Positions 39,215 to 52,543 of a DNA stretch of 64,000 nt are shown here, in pieces. Position 1 is the stretch's first letter, and every line of letters begins with the position of its first letter. Origin of the DNA: Strix aluco (taxonomy: Eukaryota > Chordata > Aves > Strigiformes > Strigidae); contig NC_133939.1 in assembly GCF_031877795.1 (NCBI RefSeq), forward strand, positions 4,879,698 through 4,943,697. The letters run 5' to 3'. The notes beneath the pieces were generated by a model. That model had not been told where the DNA came from and did not search any database. It was given only the letters and a program-made list of their open reading frames with translations. The translations under genes were made by a program, and so were the position numbers.

Positions 39215-39332
39215 GCCTACAGCACCCGGTATTCCCAGGCGGTCTCCCATCCAAGTACTAACCGGGCCCGACCCTGCTTAGCTTCCGAGATCAGACGAGA
39301 TCGGGCGTTCTCAGGGTGGTATGGCCGTAGGC
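39215..39332 (-). rRNA. 5S ribosomal RNA, gene 34
   Basis: 3' long, promoter short (438 bp, one C missing near 39686). Confidence 0.97.
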
Positions 39333-39770
39333 ACCCCCCAGCCCCACAACAGCCCTCTCGAGGCACCCCGACACAAACAGCCCAACCACCACCACACCCA
39401 CACCTACCCCACACACACCTGCCCTGCCACAAGGCCTCTTGCACAAGCCCCCCCGCGCTCCCCCCCACACTACCCCCTCACCGACCCACGCACGGCGGCG
39501 CCCCGACACCCCGACGCAAAAACACCCACCACCACCACCCCCAGACACACACCCACACACACCCGCACCGCCAAAAGGCCTCTTGCAGAAGACCCCCAAC
39601 GCTCCCAGTCACGCTCTGGCGCCGGGACACCCCAACACGCAGACCCTGCCCCACAAAAGACTGCGCACCACCGCCAACACGGCCCCGCAACTGCCCCTCC
39701 GCAAGAGCCCAACCAACACCCCCGACAAACAAAAGGTGCCGCCCCGGGACCCCCCCAGGCCCCGGCAAAA

Positions 39771-39887
39771 GCCTACAGCACCCAGTATTCCCAGGCGGTC
39801 TCCCATCCAAGTACTAACCGGCCCGACCCTGCTTAGCTTCCGAGATCAGACGAGATCGGGCGTTCTCAGGGTGGTATGGCCGTAGGC
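39771..39887 (-). rRNA. 5S ribosomal RNA, gene 35 (117 nt, two changes)
   Basis: 3' short, promoter long. The gene has C-to-U in the conserved AUACCGGG near the 3' end (plus-strand 39784) and lacks one base of the CCCGG run near RNA position 70, so it is 117 nt. It sits at the start of an indel-rich stretch, so sequencing error is possible. Confidence 0.93.
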
Positions 39888-40713
39888 ACCCCCCAGCCCC
39901 ACCAGAGCCCTCTCGAGTGACCGCCCACACGCTCCCACATACCCCTACAGCCCCACTCACCCACCCCACACCGACAAAAGCACGCACACGCACACCACAA
40001 ACGCAAACACCCCCACACACAATTCCCACCACCCAACAACAGCCCTCTCCTGCACCCTACAACGCCCTCACACCCCACCAGACACACACACACCCCCACG
40101 GGGCAGGGGGGAAACACCCCACGCACACACCACCCACCACAACACCCCCACGCCAACACCTGCACACTCCCACACGCACACCTGAACCCTGCCTAAGCCA
40201 AAGACCCGTCCACCTCACCGCCACCACCTCCCAGCCCACCACACAGCTCCAACCACCCACCATCGGGGCGGGGCGACGGGCCACCCCGACACGCACACAC
40301 CCCCCAACAACACCTGCACTCACCCCCCCCACACCTGGACCACTGCCCCACCAAAACGCCCTCTCCCGCAACCACCACCACATTCGCACCCTGCGCTACA
40401 GCCCCACCGCCTGACGGGGCGGGGGACCACCAAACTGCCACGAAAACAGCCCCACCCCCCCCAGCCACACCCACACGTACCCCCCCCACAGCTGCGCTGC
40501 CAAAAGGCCTCTTGCACAAGCCCCCCCGCGCTCCCCCCCACACTACCCCCTCACCGACCCACGCACGGCGGCGCCGGGACACCCCGATTGCGCAGCCCGT
40601 GCCCCGCAAACACCTGCGCACCACCGCCAACACGGCCCCCGCAACTGCCCCTCCGCAAGAGCCCACCCAGCACCCCCGACAAACAAAATGGCGCCCCCCG
40701 GGCCCCGGCAAAA

Positions 40714-40831
40714 GCCTACAGCACCCGGTATTCCCAGGCGGTCTCCCATCCAAGTACTAACCGGGCCCGACCCTGCTTAGCTTCCGAGATCAGACGAGAT
40801 CGGGCGTTCTCAGGGTGGTATGGCCGTAGGC
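40714..40831 (-). rRNA. 5S ribosomal RNA, gene 36
   Basis: 3' long, promoter short (434 bp, with several one-base gaps and one extra A). Confidence 0.97.
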
Positions 40832-41265
40832 ACCCCCCAGCCCACAACAGCCCTCTCGAGGCACCCCGACACAAACAAGCCCAACCACCACCACACCACA
40901 CCTACCCACACACACCTGCCCTGCCACAAGGCCTCTTGCACAAGCCCCCCGCGCTCCCCCCCACACTACCCCCTCACCGACCCACGCACGGCGGCGCCCC
41001 GACACCCCGACGCAAAAACACCCACCACCACCACCCCCAGACACACACCCACACACACCCGCACCGCCAAAAGGCCTCTTGCAGAAGACCCCCAACGCTC
41101 CCAGTCACGCTCTGGCGCCGGGACACCCCAACACGCAGACCCTGCCCCACAAAAGACTGCGCACCACCGCCAACACGGCCCCCGCAACTGCCCCTCCGCA
41201 AGAGCCCAACCAACACCCCCGACAAACAAAAGGTGCCGCCCCGGGACCCCCCAGGCCCCGCAAAA

Positions 41266-41383
41266 GCCTACAGCACCCGGTATTCCCAGGCGGTCTCCCA
41301 TCCAAGTACTAACCGGGCCCGACCCTGCTTAGCTTCCGAGATCAGACGAGATCGGGCGTTCTCAGGGTGGTATGGCCGTAGGC
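41266..41383 (-). rRNA. 5S ribosomal RNA, gene 37
   Basis: 3' short, one base missing next to the terminator (CCCCGCAAAAG instead of CCCCGGCAAAAG). Promoter side is the 939-bp hybrid. Confidence 0.97.
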
Positions 41384-42322
41384 ACCCCCCAGCCCCACCA
41401 GAGCCCTCTCGAGTGACCGCCCACACGCTCCCACACACCCCTACAGCCCCACTCACCCACCCCACACTGACAAAAGCACGCACACGCACACCACAAACAC
41501 AAACACCCCCACACACAACTCCCACCACCCAACAACAGCCCTCTCCTGCACCCTACAACGCCCTCACACCCCACCAGACACACACACACCCCCACGGGCA
41601 GGGGGGAAACACCCCATGCACACACCACCCACCACAACACCCCCACGCCAACACCTGCACACTCCCACACGCACACCTGAACCCTGCCTAAGCCAAAGAC
41701 CCGTCCACCTCACCGCCACCACCTCCCAGCCCACCACACAGCTCCAACCACCCACCATCGGGGCAGGGCGACGGGCCACCCGACACGCACACACCCCCCA
41801 ACAACACCTGCACTCACCCCCCACACCTGGACCACTGCCCACCAAAACGCCCTCTCCCGCAACCACCACCACATTCGCACCCTGCGCTACAGCCCCACCG
41901 CCTGACGGGGCGGGGGACCACCAAACTGCCACGAAAACAGACCCACCCCCCCCAGCCACACCCACACGTACCCCCCCCACAGCTGCGCTGCCAAAAGGCC
42001 TCTTGCACAAGCCCCCCCGCGCTCCCCCCACACTACCCCCTCACCGACCCACGCACGGCGGCGCCCCGACACCCCGACGCAAAAACACCCACCACCACCA
42101 CCCCCAGACACACACCCACACACACCCGCACCGCCAAAAGGCCTCTTGCAGAAGACCCCCAACGCTCCCAGTCACGCTCTGGCGCCGGGACACCCCAACA
42201 CGCAGACCCTGCCCCGCAAACACCTGCGCACCACCGCCAACACGGCCCCCGCAACTGCCCCTCCGCAAGAGCCCACCCAGCACCCCCGACAAACAAAATG
42301 GCGCCCCCGGGCCCCGGCAAAA
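41384..42322. repeat. Hybrid spacer with long, short, then long segments (939 bp)
   Basis: It starts as a long spacer, switches to the short-spacer middle at GCGCCCCGACACCCCGACGC, then returns to the long end at GCAAACACCTGCG. Several one-base gaps in C runs are also present. Confidence 0.8.
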
Positions 42323-42440
42323 GCCTACAGCACCCGGTATTCCCAGGCGGTCTCCCATCCAAGTACTAACCGGGCCCGACCCTGCTTAGCTTCCGAGATC
42401 AGACGAGATCGGGCGTTCTCAGGGTGGTATGGCCGTAGGC
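42323..42440 (-). rRNA. 5S ribosomal RNA, gene 38
   Basis: 3' side hybrid, promoter long (819 bp, indel-bearing). Confidence 0.97.
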
Positions 42441-43259
42441 ACCCCCCAGCCCCACCAGAGCCCTCTCGAGTGACCGCCCACACGCTCCCACACACCCCTA
42501 CAGCCCCACTCACCCACCCCACACCGACAAAGAGCACGCACACGCACACCACAAACGCAAACACCCCCACACACAATTCCCACCACCCAACAACAGCCCT
42601 CTCCTGCACCCTACAACGCCCTCACACCCCACCAGACACACACACACCCCCACGGGGCAGGGGGAAACACCCCACGCACACACCACCCACCACAACACCC
42701 CCACGCCAACACCTGCACACTCCCACACGCACACCTGAACCCTGCCTAAGCCAAAGACCCGTCCACCTCACCGCCACCACCTCCCAGCCCACCACACAGC
42801 TCCAACCACCCACCATCGGGGCGGGGCGACGGGCCACCCCGACACGCACACACCCCCCAACAACACCTGCACTCACCCCCCCACACCTGGACCACTGCCC
42901 CACCAAACGCCCTCTCCCGCAACCACCACCACATTCGCACCCTGCGCTACAGCCCCACCGCCTGACGGGGCGGGGGACCACCAAACTGCCACGAAAACAG
43001 CCCCACCCCCCCCAGCCACACCCACACGTACCCCCCCCACAGCTGCGCTGCCAAAAGGCCTCTTGCACAAGCCCCCCCGCGCTCCCCCCACACTACCCCC
43101 CTCACCGACCCACGCACGGCGGCGCCGGGACACCCCGATTGCGCAGCCCGTGCCCCGCAAACACCTGCGCACCACCGCCAACACGGCCCCCGCAACTGCC
43201 CCTCCGCTCCACCCAGCACCCCCGACAAACAAAATGGCGCCCCCCGGGCCCCGGCAAAA

Positions 43260-43377
43260 GCCTACAGCACCCGGTATTCCCAGGCGGTCTCCCATCCAAG
43301 TACTAACCGGGCCCGACCCTGCTTAGCTTCCGAGATCAGACGAGATCGGGCGTTCTCAGGGTGGTATGGCCGTAGGC
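43260..43377 (-). rRNA. 5S ribosomal RNA, gene 39
   Basis: 3' long (AAGAGCCC reduced to TCC near 43208), promoter short with the G marker at 43568. Confidence 0.97.
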
Positions 43378-43816
43378 ACCCCCCAGCCCCACAACAGCCC
43401 TCTCGAGGCACCCCGACACAAACAGCCCAACCACCACCACACCCACACCTACCCCACACACACCTGCCCTGCCACAAGGCCTCTTGCACAAGCCCCCCCG
43501 CGCTCCCCCCCACACTACCCCCTCACCGACCCACGCACGGCGGCGCCCCGACACCCCGACGCAAAAAGACCCACCACCACCACCCCCAGACACACACCCA
43601 CACACACCCGCACCGCCAAAAGGCCTCTTGCAGAAGACCCCCAACGCTCCCAGTCACGCTCTGGCGCCGGGACACCCCAACACGCAGACCCTGCCCCACA
43701 AAAGACTGCGCACCACCGCCAACACGGCCCCCGCAACTGCCCCTCCGCAAGAGCCCAACCAACACCCCCGACAAACAAAAGGTGCCGCCCCGGGACCCCC
43801 CCAGGCCCCGGCAAAA

Positions 43817-43934
43817 GCCTACAGCACCCGGTATTCCCAGGCGGTCTCCCATCCAAGTACTAACCGGGCCCGACCCTGCTTAGCTTCCGAGATCAGACGA
43901 GATCGGGCGTTCTCAGGGTGGTATGGCCGTAGGC
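43817..43934 (-). rRNA. 5S ribosomal RNA, gene 40
   Basis: 3' short, promoter long. Spacer lengths return to normal here. Confidence 0.97.
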
Positions 43935-44759
43935 ACCCCCCAGCCCCACCAGAGCCCTCTCGAGTGACCGCCCACACGCTCCCACACACCCCTACAGCCC
44001 CACTCACCCACCCCACACCGACAAAAGCACGCACACGCACACCACAAACACAAACACCCCCACACACAACTCCCACCACCCAACAACAGCCCTCTCCTGC
44101 ACCCTACAACGCCCTCACACCCCACCAGACACACACACACCCCCACGGGGCAGGGGGGAAACACCCCACGCACACACCACCCACCACAACACCCCCACGC
44201 CAACACCTGCACACTCCCACACGCACACCTGAACCCTGCCTAAGCCAAAGACCCGTCCACCTCACCGCCACCACCTCCCAGCCCACCACACAGCTCCAAC
44301 CACCCACCATCGGGGCGGGGCGACGGGCCACCCCGACACGCACACACCCCCCAACAACACCTGCACTCACCCCCCCACACCTGGACCACTGCCCCACCAA
44401 AACGCCCTCTCCCGCAACCACCACCACATTCGCACCCTGCGCTACAGCCCCACCGCCTGACGGGGCGGGGGACCACCAAACTGCCACGAAAACAGCCCCA
44501 CCCCCCCCAGCCACACCCACACGTACCCCCCCCACAGCTGCGCTGCCAAAAGGCCTCTTGCACAAGCCCCCCCGCGCTCCCCCCCACACTACCCCCTCAC
44601 CGACCCACGCACGGCGGCGCCCCGACACCCCGATTGCGCAGCCCGTGCCCCGCAAACACCTGCGCACCACCGCCAACACGGCCCCCGCAACTGCCCCTCC
44701 GCAAGAGCCCACCCAGCACCCCCGACAAACAAAATGGCGCCCCCCGGGCCCCGGCAAAA

Positions 44760-44877
44760 GCCTACAGCACCCGGTATTCCCAGGCGGTCTCCCATCCAAG
44801 TACTAACTGGGCCCGACCCTGCTTAGCTTCCGAGATCAGACGAGATCGGGCGTTCTCAGGGTGGTATGGCCGTAGGC
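44760..44877 (-). rRNA. 5S ribosomal RNA, gene 41 (G70A variant)
   Basis: 3' long, promoter short. One change at 44808 makes RNA position 70 A instead of G, inside the internal promoter region. Confidence 0.96.
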
Positions 44878-45316
44878 ACCCCCCAGCCCCACAACAGCCC
44901 TCTCGAGGCACCCCGACACAAACAGCCCAACCACCACCACACCCACACCTACCCCACACACACCTGCCCTGCCACAAGGCCTCTTGCACAAGCCCCCCCG
45001 CGCTCCCCCCCACACTACCCCCTCACTGACCCACGCACGGCGGCGCCCCGACACCCCGACGCAAAAACACCCACCACCACCACCCCCAGACACACACCCA
45101 CACACACCCGCACCGCCAAAAGGCCTCTTGCAGAAGACCCCCAACGCTCCCAGTCACGCTCTGGCGCCGGGACACCCCAACACGCAGACCCTGCCCCACA
45201 AAAGACTGCGCACCACCGCCAACACGGCCCCCGCAACTGCCCCTCCGCAAGAGCCCAACCAACACCCCCGACAAACAAAAGGTGCCGCCCCGGGACCCCC
45301 CCAGGCCCCGGCAAAA

Positions 45317-45434
45317 GCCTACAGCACCCGGTATTCCCAGGCGGTCTCCCATCCAAGTACTAACCGGGCCCGACCCTGCTTAGCTTCCGAGATCAGACGA
45401 GATCGGGCGTTCTCAGGGTGGTATGGCCGTAGGC
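45317..45434 (-). rRNA. 5S ribosomal RNA, gene 42
   Basis: 3' short, promoter long; spacer has the T marker at 45570. Confidence 0.97.
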
Positions 45435-46259
45435 ACCCCCCAGCCCCACCAGAGCCCTCTCGAGTGACCGCCCACACGCTCCCACACACCCCTACAGCCC
45501 CACTCACCCACCCCACACCGACAAAAGCACGCACACGCACACCACAAACGCAAACACCCCCACACACAATTCCCACCACCCAACAACAGCCCTCTCCTGC
45601 ACCCTACAACGCCCTCACACCCCACCAGACACACACACACCCCCACGGGGCAGGGGGGAAACACCCCACGCACACACCACCCACCACAACACCCCCACGC
45701 CAACACCTGCACACTCCCACACGCACACCTGAACCCTGCCTAAGCCAAAGACCCGTCCACCTCACCGCCACCACCTCCCAGCCCACCACACAGCTCCAAC
45801 CACCCACCATCGGGGCGGGGCGACGGGCCACCCCGACACGCACACACCCCCCAACAACACCTGCACTCACCCCCCCACACCTGGACCACTGCCCCACCAA
45901 AACGCCCTCTCCCGCAACCACCACCACATTCGCACCCTGCGCTACAGCCCCACCGCCTGACGGGGCGGGGGACCACCAAACTGCCACGAAAACAGCCCCA
46001 CCCCCCCCAGCCACACCCACACGTACCCCCCCCACAGCTGCGCTGCCAAAAGGCCTCTTGCACAAGCCCCCCCGCGCTCCCCCCCACACTACCCCCTCAC
46101 CGACCCACGCACGGCGGCGCCCCGACACCCCGATTGCGCAGCCCGTGCCCCGCAAACACCTGCGCACCACCGCCAACACGGCCCCCGCAACTGCCCCTCC
46201 GCAAGAGCCCACCCAGCACCCCCGACAAACAAAATGGCGCCCCCCGGGCCCCGGCAAAA

Positions 46260-46377
46260 GCCTACAGCACCCGGTATTCCCAGGCGGTCTCCCATCCAAG
46301 TACTAACCGGGCCCGACCCTGCTTAGCTTCCGAGATCAGACGAGATCGGGCGTTCTCAGGGTGGTATGGCCGTAGGC
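46260..46377 (-). rRNA. 5S ribosomal RNA, gene 43
   Basis: 3' long; the promoter side is the second 428-bp hybrid. Confidence 0.97.
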
Positions 46378-46805
46378 ACCCCCCAGCCCCACAACAGCCC
46401 TCTCGAGGCACCCCGACACAAACAGCCCAACCACCACCACACCCACACCTACCCCACACACACCTGCCCTGCCACAAGGCCTCTTGCACAAGCCCCCCCG
46501 CGCTCCCCCCCACACTACCCCCTCACCGACCCACGCACGGCGGCGCCCCGACACCCCGACGCAAAAACACCCACCACCACCACCCCCAGACACACACCCA
46601 CACACACCCGCACCGCCAAAAGGCCTCTTGCAGAAGACCCCCAACGCTCCCAGTCACGCTCTGGCGCCGGGACACCCCAACACGCAGACCCTGCCCCGCA
46701 AACACCTGCGCACCACCGCCAACACGGCCCCCGCAACTGCCCCTCCGCAAGAGCCCACCCAGCACCCCCGACAAACAAAATGGCGCCCCCCGGGCCCCGG
46801 CAAAA
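46378..46805. repeat. Second hybrid spacer of the 37287 type (428 bp)
   Basis: Same switch point and length as the hybrid at 37287-37714, so the two probably descend from one event and were spread by duplication or conversion. Confidence 0.85.
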
Positions 46806-46923
46806 GCCTACAGCACCCGGTATTCCCAGGCGGTCTCCCATCCAAGTACTAACCGGGCCCGACCCTGCTTAGCTTCCGAGATCAGACAAGATCGGGCGTT
46901 CTCAGGGTGGTATGGCCGTAGGC
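46806..46923 (-). rRNA. 5S ribosomal RNA, gene 44 (C36U variant)
   Basis: 3' hybrid, promoter short. One change at 46888 makes RNA position 36 U instead of C, in the loop C region that binds ribosomal proteins. Confidence 0.96.
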
Positions 46924-47362
46924 ACCCCCCAGCCCCACAACAGCCCTCTCGAGGCACCCCGACACAAACAGCCCAACCACCACCACACCCACACCTACCC
47001 CACACACACCTGCCCTGCCACAAGGCCTCTTGCACAAGCCCCCCCGCGCTCCCCCCCACACTACCCCCTCACCGACCCACGCACGGCGGCGCCCCGACAC
47101 CCCGACGCAAAAACACCCACCACCACCACCCCCAGACACACACCCACACACACCCGCACCGCCAAAAGGCCTCTTGCAGAAGACCCCCAACGCTCCCAGT
47201 CACGCTCTGGCGCCGGGACACCCCAACACGCAGACCCTGCCCCACAAAAGACTGCGCACCACCGCCAACACGGCCCCCGCAACTGCCCCTCCGCAAGAGC
47301 CCAACCAACACCCCCGACAAACAAAAGGTGCCGCCCCGGGACCCCCCCAGGCCCCGGCAAAA

Positions 47363-47480
47363 GCCTACAGCACCCGGTATTCCCAGGCGGTCTCCCATCC
47401 AAGTACTAACCGGGCCCGACCCTGCTTAGCTTCCGAGATCAGACGAGATCGGGCGTTCTCAGGGTGGTATGGCCGTAGGC
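47363..47480 (-). rRNA. 5S ribosomal RNA, gene 45
   Basis: Short spacers on both sides; G marker at 47671 on the promoter side. Confidence 0.97.
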
Positions 47481-47919
47481 ACCCCCCAGCCCCACAACAG
47501 CCCTCTCGAGGCACCCCGACACAAACAGCCCAACCACCACCACACCCACACCTACCCCACACACACCTGCCCTGCCACAAGGCCTCTTGCACAAGCCCCC
47601 CCGCGCTCCCCCCCACACTACCCCCTCACCGACCCACGCACGGCGGCGCCCCGACACCCCGACGCAAAAAGACCCACCACCACCACCCCCAGACACACAC
47701 CCACACACACCCGCACCGCCAAAAGGCCTCTTGCAGAAGACCCCCAACGCTCCCAGTCACGCTCTGGCGCCGGGACACCCCAACACGCAGACCCTGCCCC
47801 ACAAAAGACTGCGCACCACCGCCAACACGGCCCCCGCAACTGCCCCTCCGCAAGAGCCCAACCAACACCCCCGACAAACAAAAGGTGCCGCCCCGGGACC
47901 CCCCCAGGCCCCGGCAAAA

Positions 47920-48037
47920 GCCTACAGCACCCGGTATTCCCAGGCGGTCTCCCATCCAAGTACTAACCGGGCCCGACCCTGCTTAGCTTCCGAGATCAGA
48001 CGAGATCGGGCGTTCTCAGGGTGGTATGGCCGTAGGC
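47920..48037 (-). rRNA. 5S ribosomal RNA, gene 46
   Basis: 3' short, promoter long (831 bp; one extra ACAAAC near 48150). Confidence 0.97.
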
Positions 48038-48868
48038 ACCCCCCAGCCCCACCAGAGCCCTCTCGAGTGACCGCCCACACGCTCCCACACACCCCTACAG
48101 CCCCACTCACCCACCCCACACCGACAAAAGCACGCACACGCACACCACAAACACAAACACAAACACCCCCACACACAACTCCCACCACCCAACAACAGCC
48201 CTCTCCTGCACCCTACAACGCCCTCACACCCCACCAGACACACACACACCCCCACGGGGCAGGGGGGAAACACCCCACGCACACACCACCCACCACAACA
48301 CCCCCACGCCAACACCTGCACACTCCCACACGCACACCTGAACCCTGCCTAAGCCAAAGACCCGTCCACCTCACCGCCACCACCTCCCAGCCCACCACAC
48401 AGCTCCAACCACCCACCATCGGGGCAGGGTGACGGGCCACCCCGACACGCACACACCCCCCAACAACACCTGCACTCACCCCCCCACACCTGGACCACTG
48501 CCCCACCAAAACGCCCTCTCCCGCAACCACCACCACATTCGCACCCTGCGCTACAGCCCCACCGCCTGACGGGGCGGGGGACCACCAAACTGCCACGAAA
48601 ACAGCCCCACCCCCCCCAGCCACACCCACACGTACCCCCCCCACAGCTGCGCTGCCAAAAGGCCTCTTGCACAAGCCCCCCCGCGCTCCCCCCCACACTA
48701 CCCCCTCACCGACCCACGCACGGCGGCGCCGGGACACCCCGATTGCGCAGCCCGTGCCCCGCAAACACCTGCGCACCACCGCCAACACGGCCCCCGCAAC
48801 TGCCCCTCCGCAAGAGCCCACCCAGCACCCCCGACAAACAAAATGGCGCCCCCCGGGCCCCGGCAAAA

Positions 48869-48986
48869 GCCTACAGCACCCGGTATTCCCAGGCGGTCTC
48901 CCATCCAAGTACTAACCGGGCCCGACCCTGCTTAGCTTCCGAGATCAGACGAGATCGGGCGTTCTCAGGGTGGTATGGCCGTAGGC
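48869..48986 (-). rRNA. 5S ribosomal RNA, gene 47
   Basis: 3' long, promoter short with the G marker at 49177. Confidence 0.97.
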
Positions 48987-49425
48987 ACCCCCCAGCCCCA
49001 CAACAGCCCTCTCGAGGCACCCCGACACAAACAGCCCAACCACCACCACACCCACACCTACCCCACACACACCTGCCCTGCCACAAGGCCTCTTGCACAA
49101 GCCCCCCCGCGCTCCCCCCCACACTACCCCCTCACCGACCCACGCACGGCGGCGCCCCGACACCCCGACGCAAAAAGACCCACCACCACCACCCCCAGAC
49201 ACACACCCACACACACCCGCACCGCCAAAAGGCCTCTTGCAGAAGACCCCCAACGCTCCCAGTCACGCTCTGGCGCCGGGACACCCCAACACGCAGACCC
49301 TGCCCCACAAAAGACTGCGCACCACCGCCAACACGGCCCCCGCAACTGCCCCTCCGCAAGAGCCCAACCAACACCCCCGACAAACAAAAGGTGCCGCCCC
49401 GGGACCCCCCCAGGCCCCGGCAAAA

Positions 49426-49543
49426 GCCTACAGCACCCGGTATTCCCAGGCGGTCTCCCATCCAAGTACTAACCGGGCCCGACCCTGCTTAGCTTCCGAG
49501 ATCAGACGAGATCGGGCGTTCTCAGGGTGGTATGGCCGTAGGC
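49426..49543 (-). rRNA. 5S ribosomal RNA, gene 48
   Basis: 3' short, promoter long; GGGGCAGGGTGACGG near 49921 is shared with the spacer beside gene 46. Confidence 0.97.
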
Positions 49544-50368
49544 ACCCCCCAGCCCCACCAGAGCCCTCTCGAGTGACCGCCCACACGCTCCCACACACCC
49601 CTACAGCCCCACTCACCCACCCCACACCGACAAAAGCACGCACACGCACACCACAAACGCAAACACCCCCACACACAACTCCCACCACCCAACAACAGCC
49701 CTCTCCTGCACCCTACAACGCCCTCACACCCCACCAGACACACACACACCCCCACGGGGCAGGGGGGAAACACCCCACGCACACACCACCCACCACAACA
49801 CCCCCACGCCAACACCTGCACACTCCCACACGCACACCTGAACCCTGCCTAAGCCAAAGACCCGTCCACCTCACCGCCACCACCTCCCAGCCCACCACAC
49901 AGCTCCAACCACCCACCATCGGGGCAGGGTGACGGGCCACCCCGACACGCACACACCCCCCAACAACACCTGCACTCACCCCCCCACACCTGGACCACTG
50001 CCCCACCAAAACGCCCTCTCCCGCAACCACCACCACATTCGCACCCTGCGCTACAGCCCCACCGCCTGACGGGGCGGGGGACCACCAAACTGCCACGAAA
50101 ACAGCCCCACCCCCCCCAGCCACACCCACACGTACCCCCCCCACAGCTGCGCTGCCAAAAGGCCTCTTGCACAAGCCCCCCCGCGCTCCCCCCCACACTA
50201 CCCCCTCACCGACCCACGCACGGCGGCGCCGGGACACCCCGATTGCGCAGCCCGTGCCCCGCAAACACCTGCGCACCACCGCCAACACGGCCCCCGCAAC
50301 TGCCCCTCCGCAAGAGCCCACCCAGCACCCCCGACAAACAAAATGGCGCCCCCCGGGCCCCGGCAAAA

Positions 50369-50486
50369 GCCTACAGCACCCGGTATTCCCAGGCGGTCTC
50401 CCATCCAAGTACTAACCGGGCCCGACCCTGCTTAGCTTCCGAGATCAGACGAGATCGGGCGTTCTCAGGGTGGTATGGCCGTAGGC
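50369..50486 (-). rRNA. 5S ribosomal RNA, gene 49
   Basis: 3' long, promoter short. Consensus sequence. Confidence 0.97.
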
Positions 50487-50925
50487 ACCCCCCAGCCCCA
50501 CAACAGCCCTCTCGAGGCACCCCGACACAAACAGCCCAACCACCACCACACCCACACCTACCCCACACACACCTGCCCTGCCACAAGGCCTCTTGCACAA
50601 GCCCCCCCGCGCTCCCCCCCACACTACCCCCTCACCGACCCACGCACGGCGGCGCCCCGACACCCCGACGCAAAAACACCCACCACCACCACCCCCAGAC
50701 ACACACCCACACACACCCGCACCGCCAAAAGGCCTCTTGCAGAAGACCCCCAACGCTCCCAGTCACGCTCTGGCGCCGGGACACCCCAACACGCAGACCC
50801 TGCCCCACAAAAGACTGCGCACCACCGCCAACACGGCCCCCGCAACTGCCCCTCCGCAAGAGCCCAACCAACACCCCCGACAAACAAAAGGTGCCGCCCC
50901 GGGACCCCCCCAGGCCCCGGCAAAA

Positions 50926-51043
50926 GCCTACAGCACCCAGTATTCCCAGGCGGTCTCCCATCCAAGTACTAACCGGGCCCGACCCTGCTTAGCTTCCGAG
51001 ATCAGACGAGATCGGGCGTTCTCAGGGTGGTATGGCCGTAGGC
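50926..51043 (-). rRNA. 5S ribosomal RNA, gene 50 (C105U variant)
   Basis: 3' short, promoter long. One change at 50939 makes RNA position 105 U instead of C. Confidence 0.96.
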
Positions 51044-51868
51044 ACCCCCCAGCCCCACCAGAGCCCTCTCGAGTGACCGCCCACACGCTCCCACACACCC
51101 CCACAGCCCCACTCACCCACCCCACACGGACAAAAGCACGCACACGCACACCACAAACGCAAACACCCCCACACACAACTCCCACCACCCAACAACAGCC
51201 CTCTCCTGCACCCTACAACGCCCTCACACCCCACCAGACACACACACACCCCCACGGGGCAGGGGGGAAACACCCCACGCACACACCACCCACCACAACA
51301 CCCCCACGCCAACACCTGCACACTCCCACACGCACACCTGAACCCTGCCTAAGCCAAAGACCCGTCCACCTCACCGCCACCACCTCCCAGCCCACCACAC
51401 AGCTCCAACCACCCACCATCGGGGCGGGGCGACGGGCCACCCCGACACGCACACACCCCCCAACAACACCTGCACTCACCCCCCCACACCTGGACCACTG
51501 CCCCACCAAAACGCCCTCTCCCGCAACCACCACCACATTCGCACCCTGCGCTACAGCCCCACCGCCTGACGGGGCGGGGGACCACCAAACTGCCACGAAA
51601 ACAGCCCCACCCCCCCCAGCCACACCCACACGTACCCCCCCCACAGCTGCGCTGCCAAAAGGCCTCTTGCACAAGCCCCCCCGCGCTCCCCCCCACACTA
51701 CCCCCTCACCGACCCACGCACGGCGGCGCCGGGACACCCCGATTGCGCAGCCCGTGCCCCGCAAACACCTGCGCACCACCGCCAACACGGCCCCCGCAAC
51801 TGCCCCTCCGCAAGAGCCCACCCAGCACCCCCGACAAACAAAATGGCGCCCCCCGGGCCCCGGCAAAA

Positions 51869-51986
51869 GCCTACAGCACCCGGTATTCCCAGGCGGTCTC
51901 CCATCCAAGTACTAACCGGGCCCGACCCTGCTTAGCTTCCGAGATCAGACGAGATCGGGCGTTCTCAGGGTGGTATGGCCGTAGGC
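51869..51986 (-). rRNA. 5S ribosomal RNA, gene 51
   Basis: 3' long, promoter short. Consensus sequence. Confidence 0.97.
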
Positions 51987-52425
51987 ACCCCCCAGCCCCA
52001 CAACAGCCCTCTCGAGGCACCCCGACACAAACAGCCCAACCACCACCACACCCACACCTACCCCACACACACCTGCCCTGCCACAAGGCCTCTTGCACAA
52101 GCCCCCCCGCGCTCCCCCCCACACTACCCCCTCACCGACCCACGCACGGCGGCGCCCCGACACCCCGACGCAAAAACACCCACCACCACCACCCCCAGAC
52201 ACACACCCACACACACCCGCACCGCCAAAAGGCCTCTTGCAGAAGACCCCCAACGCTCCCAGTCACGCTCTGGCGCCGGGACACCCCAACACGCAGACCC
52301 TGCCCCACAAAAGACTGCGCACCACCGCCAACACGGCCCCCGCAACTGCCCCTCCGCAAGAGCCCAACCAACACCCCCGACAAACAAAAGGTGCCGCCCC
52401 GGGACCCCCCCAGGCCCCGGCAAAA

Positions 52426-52543
52426 GCCTACAGCACCCAGTATTCCCAGGCGGTCTCCCATCCAAGTACTAACCGGGCCCGACCCTGCTTAGCTTCCGAG
52501 ATCAGACGAGATCGGGCGTTCTCAGGGTGGTATGGCCGTAGGC
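52426..52543 (-). rRNA. 5S ribosomal RNA, gene 52 (C105U variant)
   Basis: 3' short; promoter side is the long start of the 836-bp hybrid. Same change as gene 50 (at 52439), exactly 1,500 bp away, so the dimer was duplicated. Confidence 0.96.
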
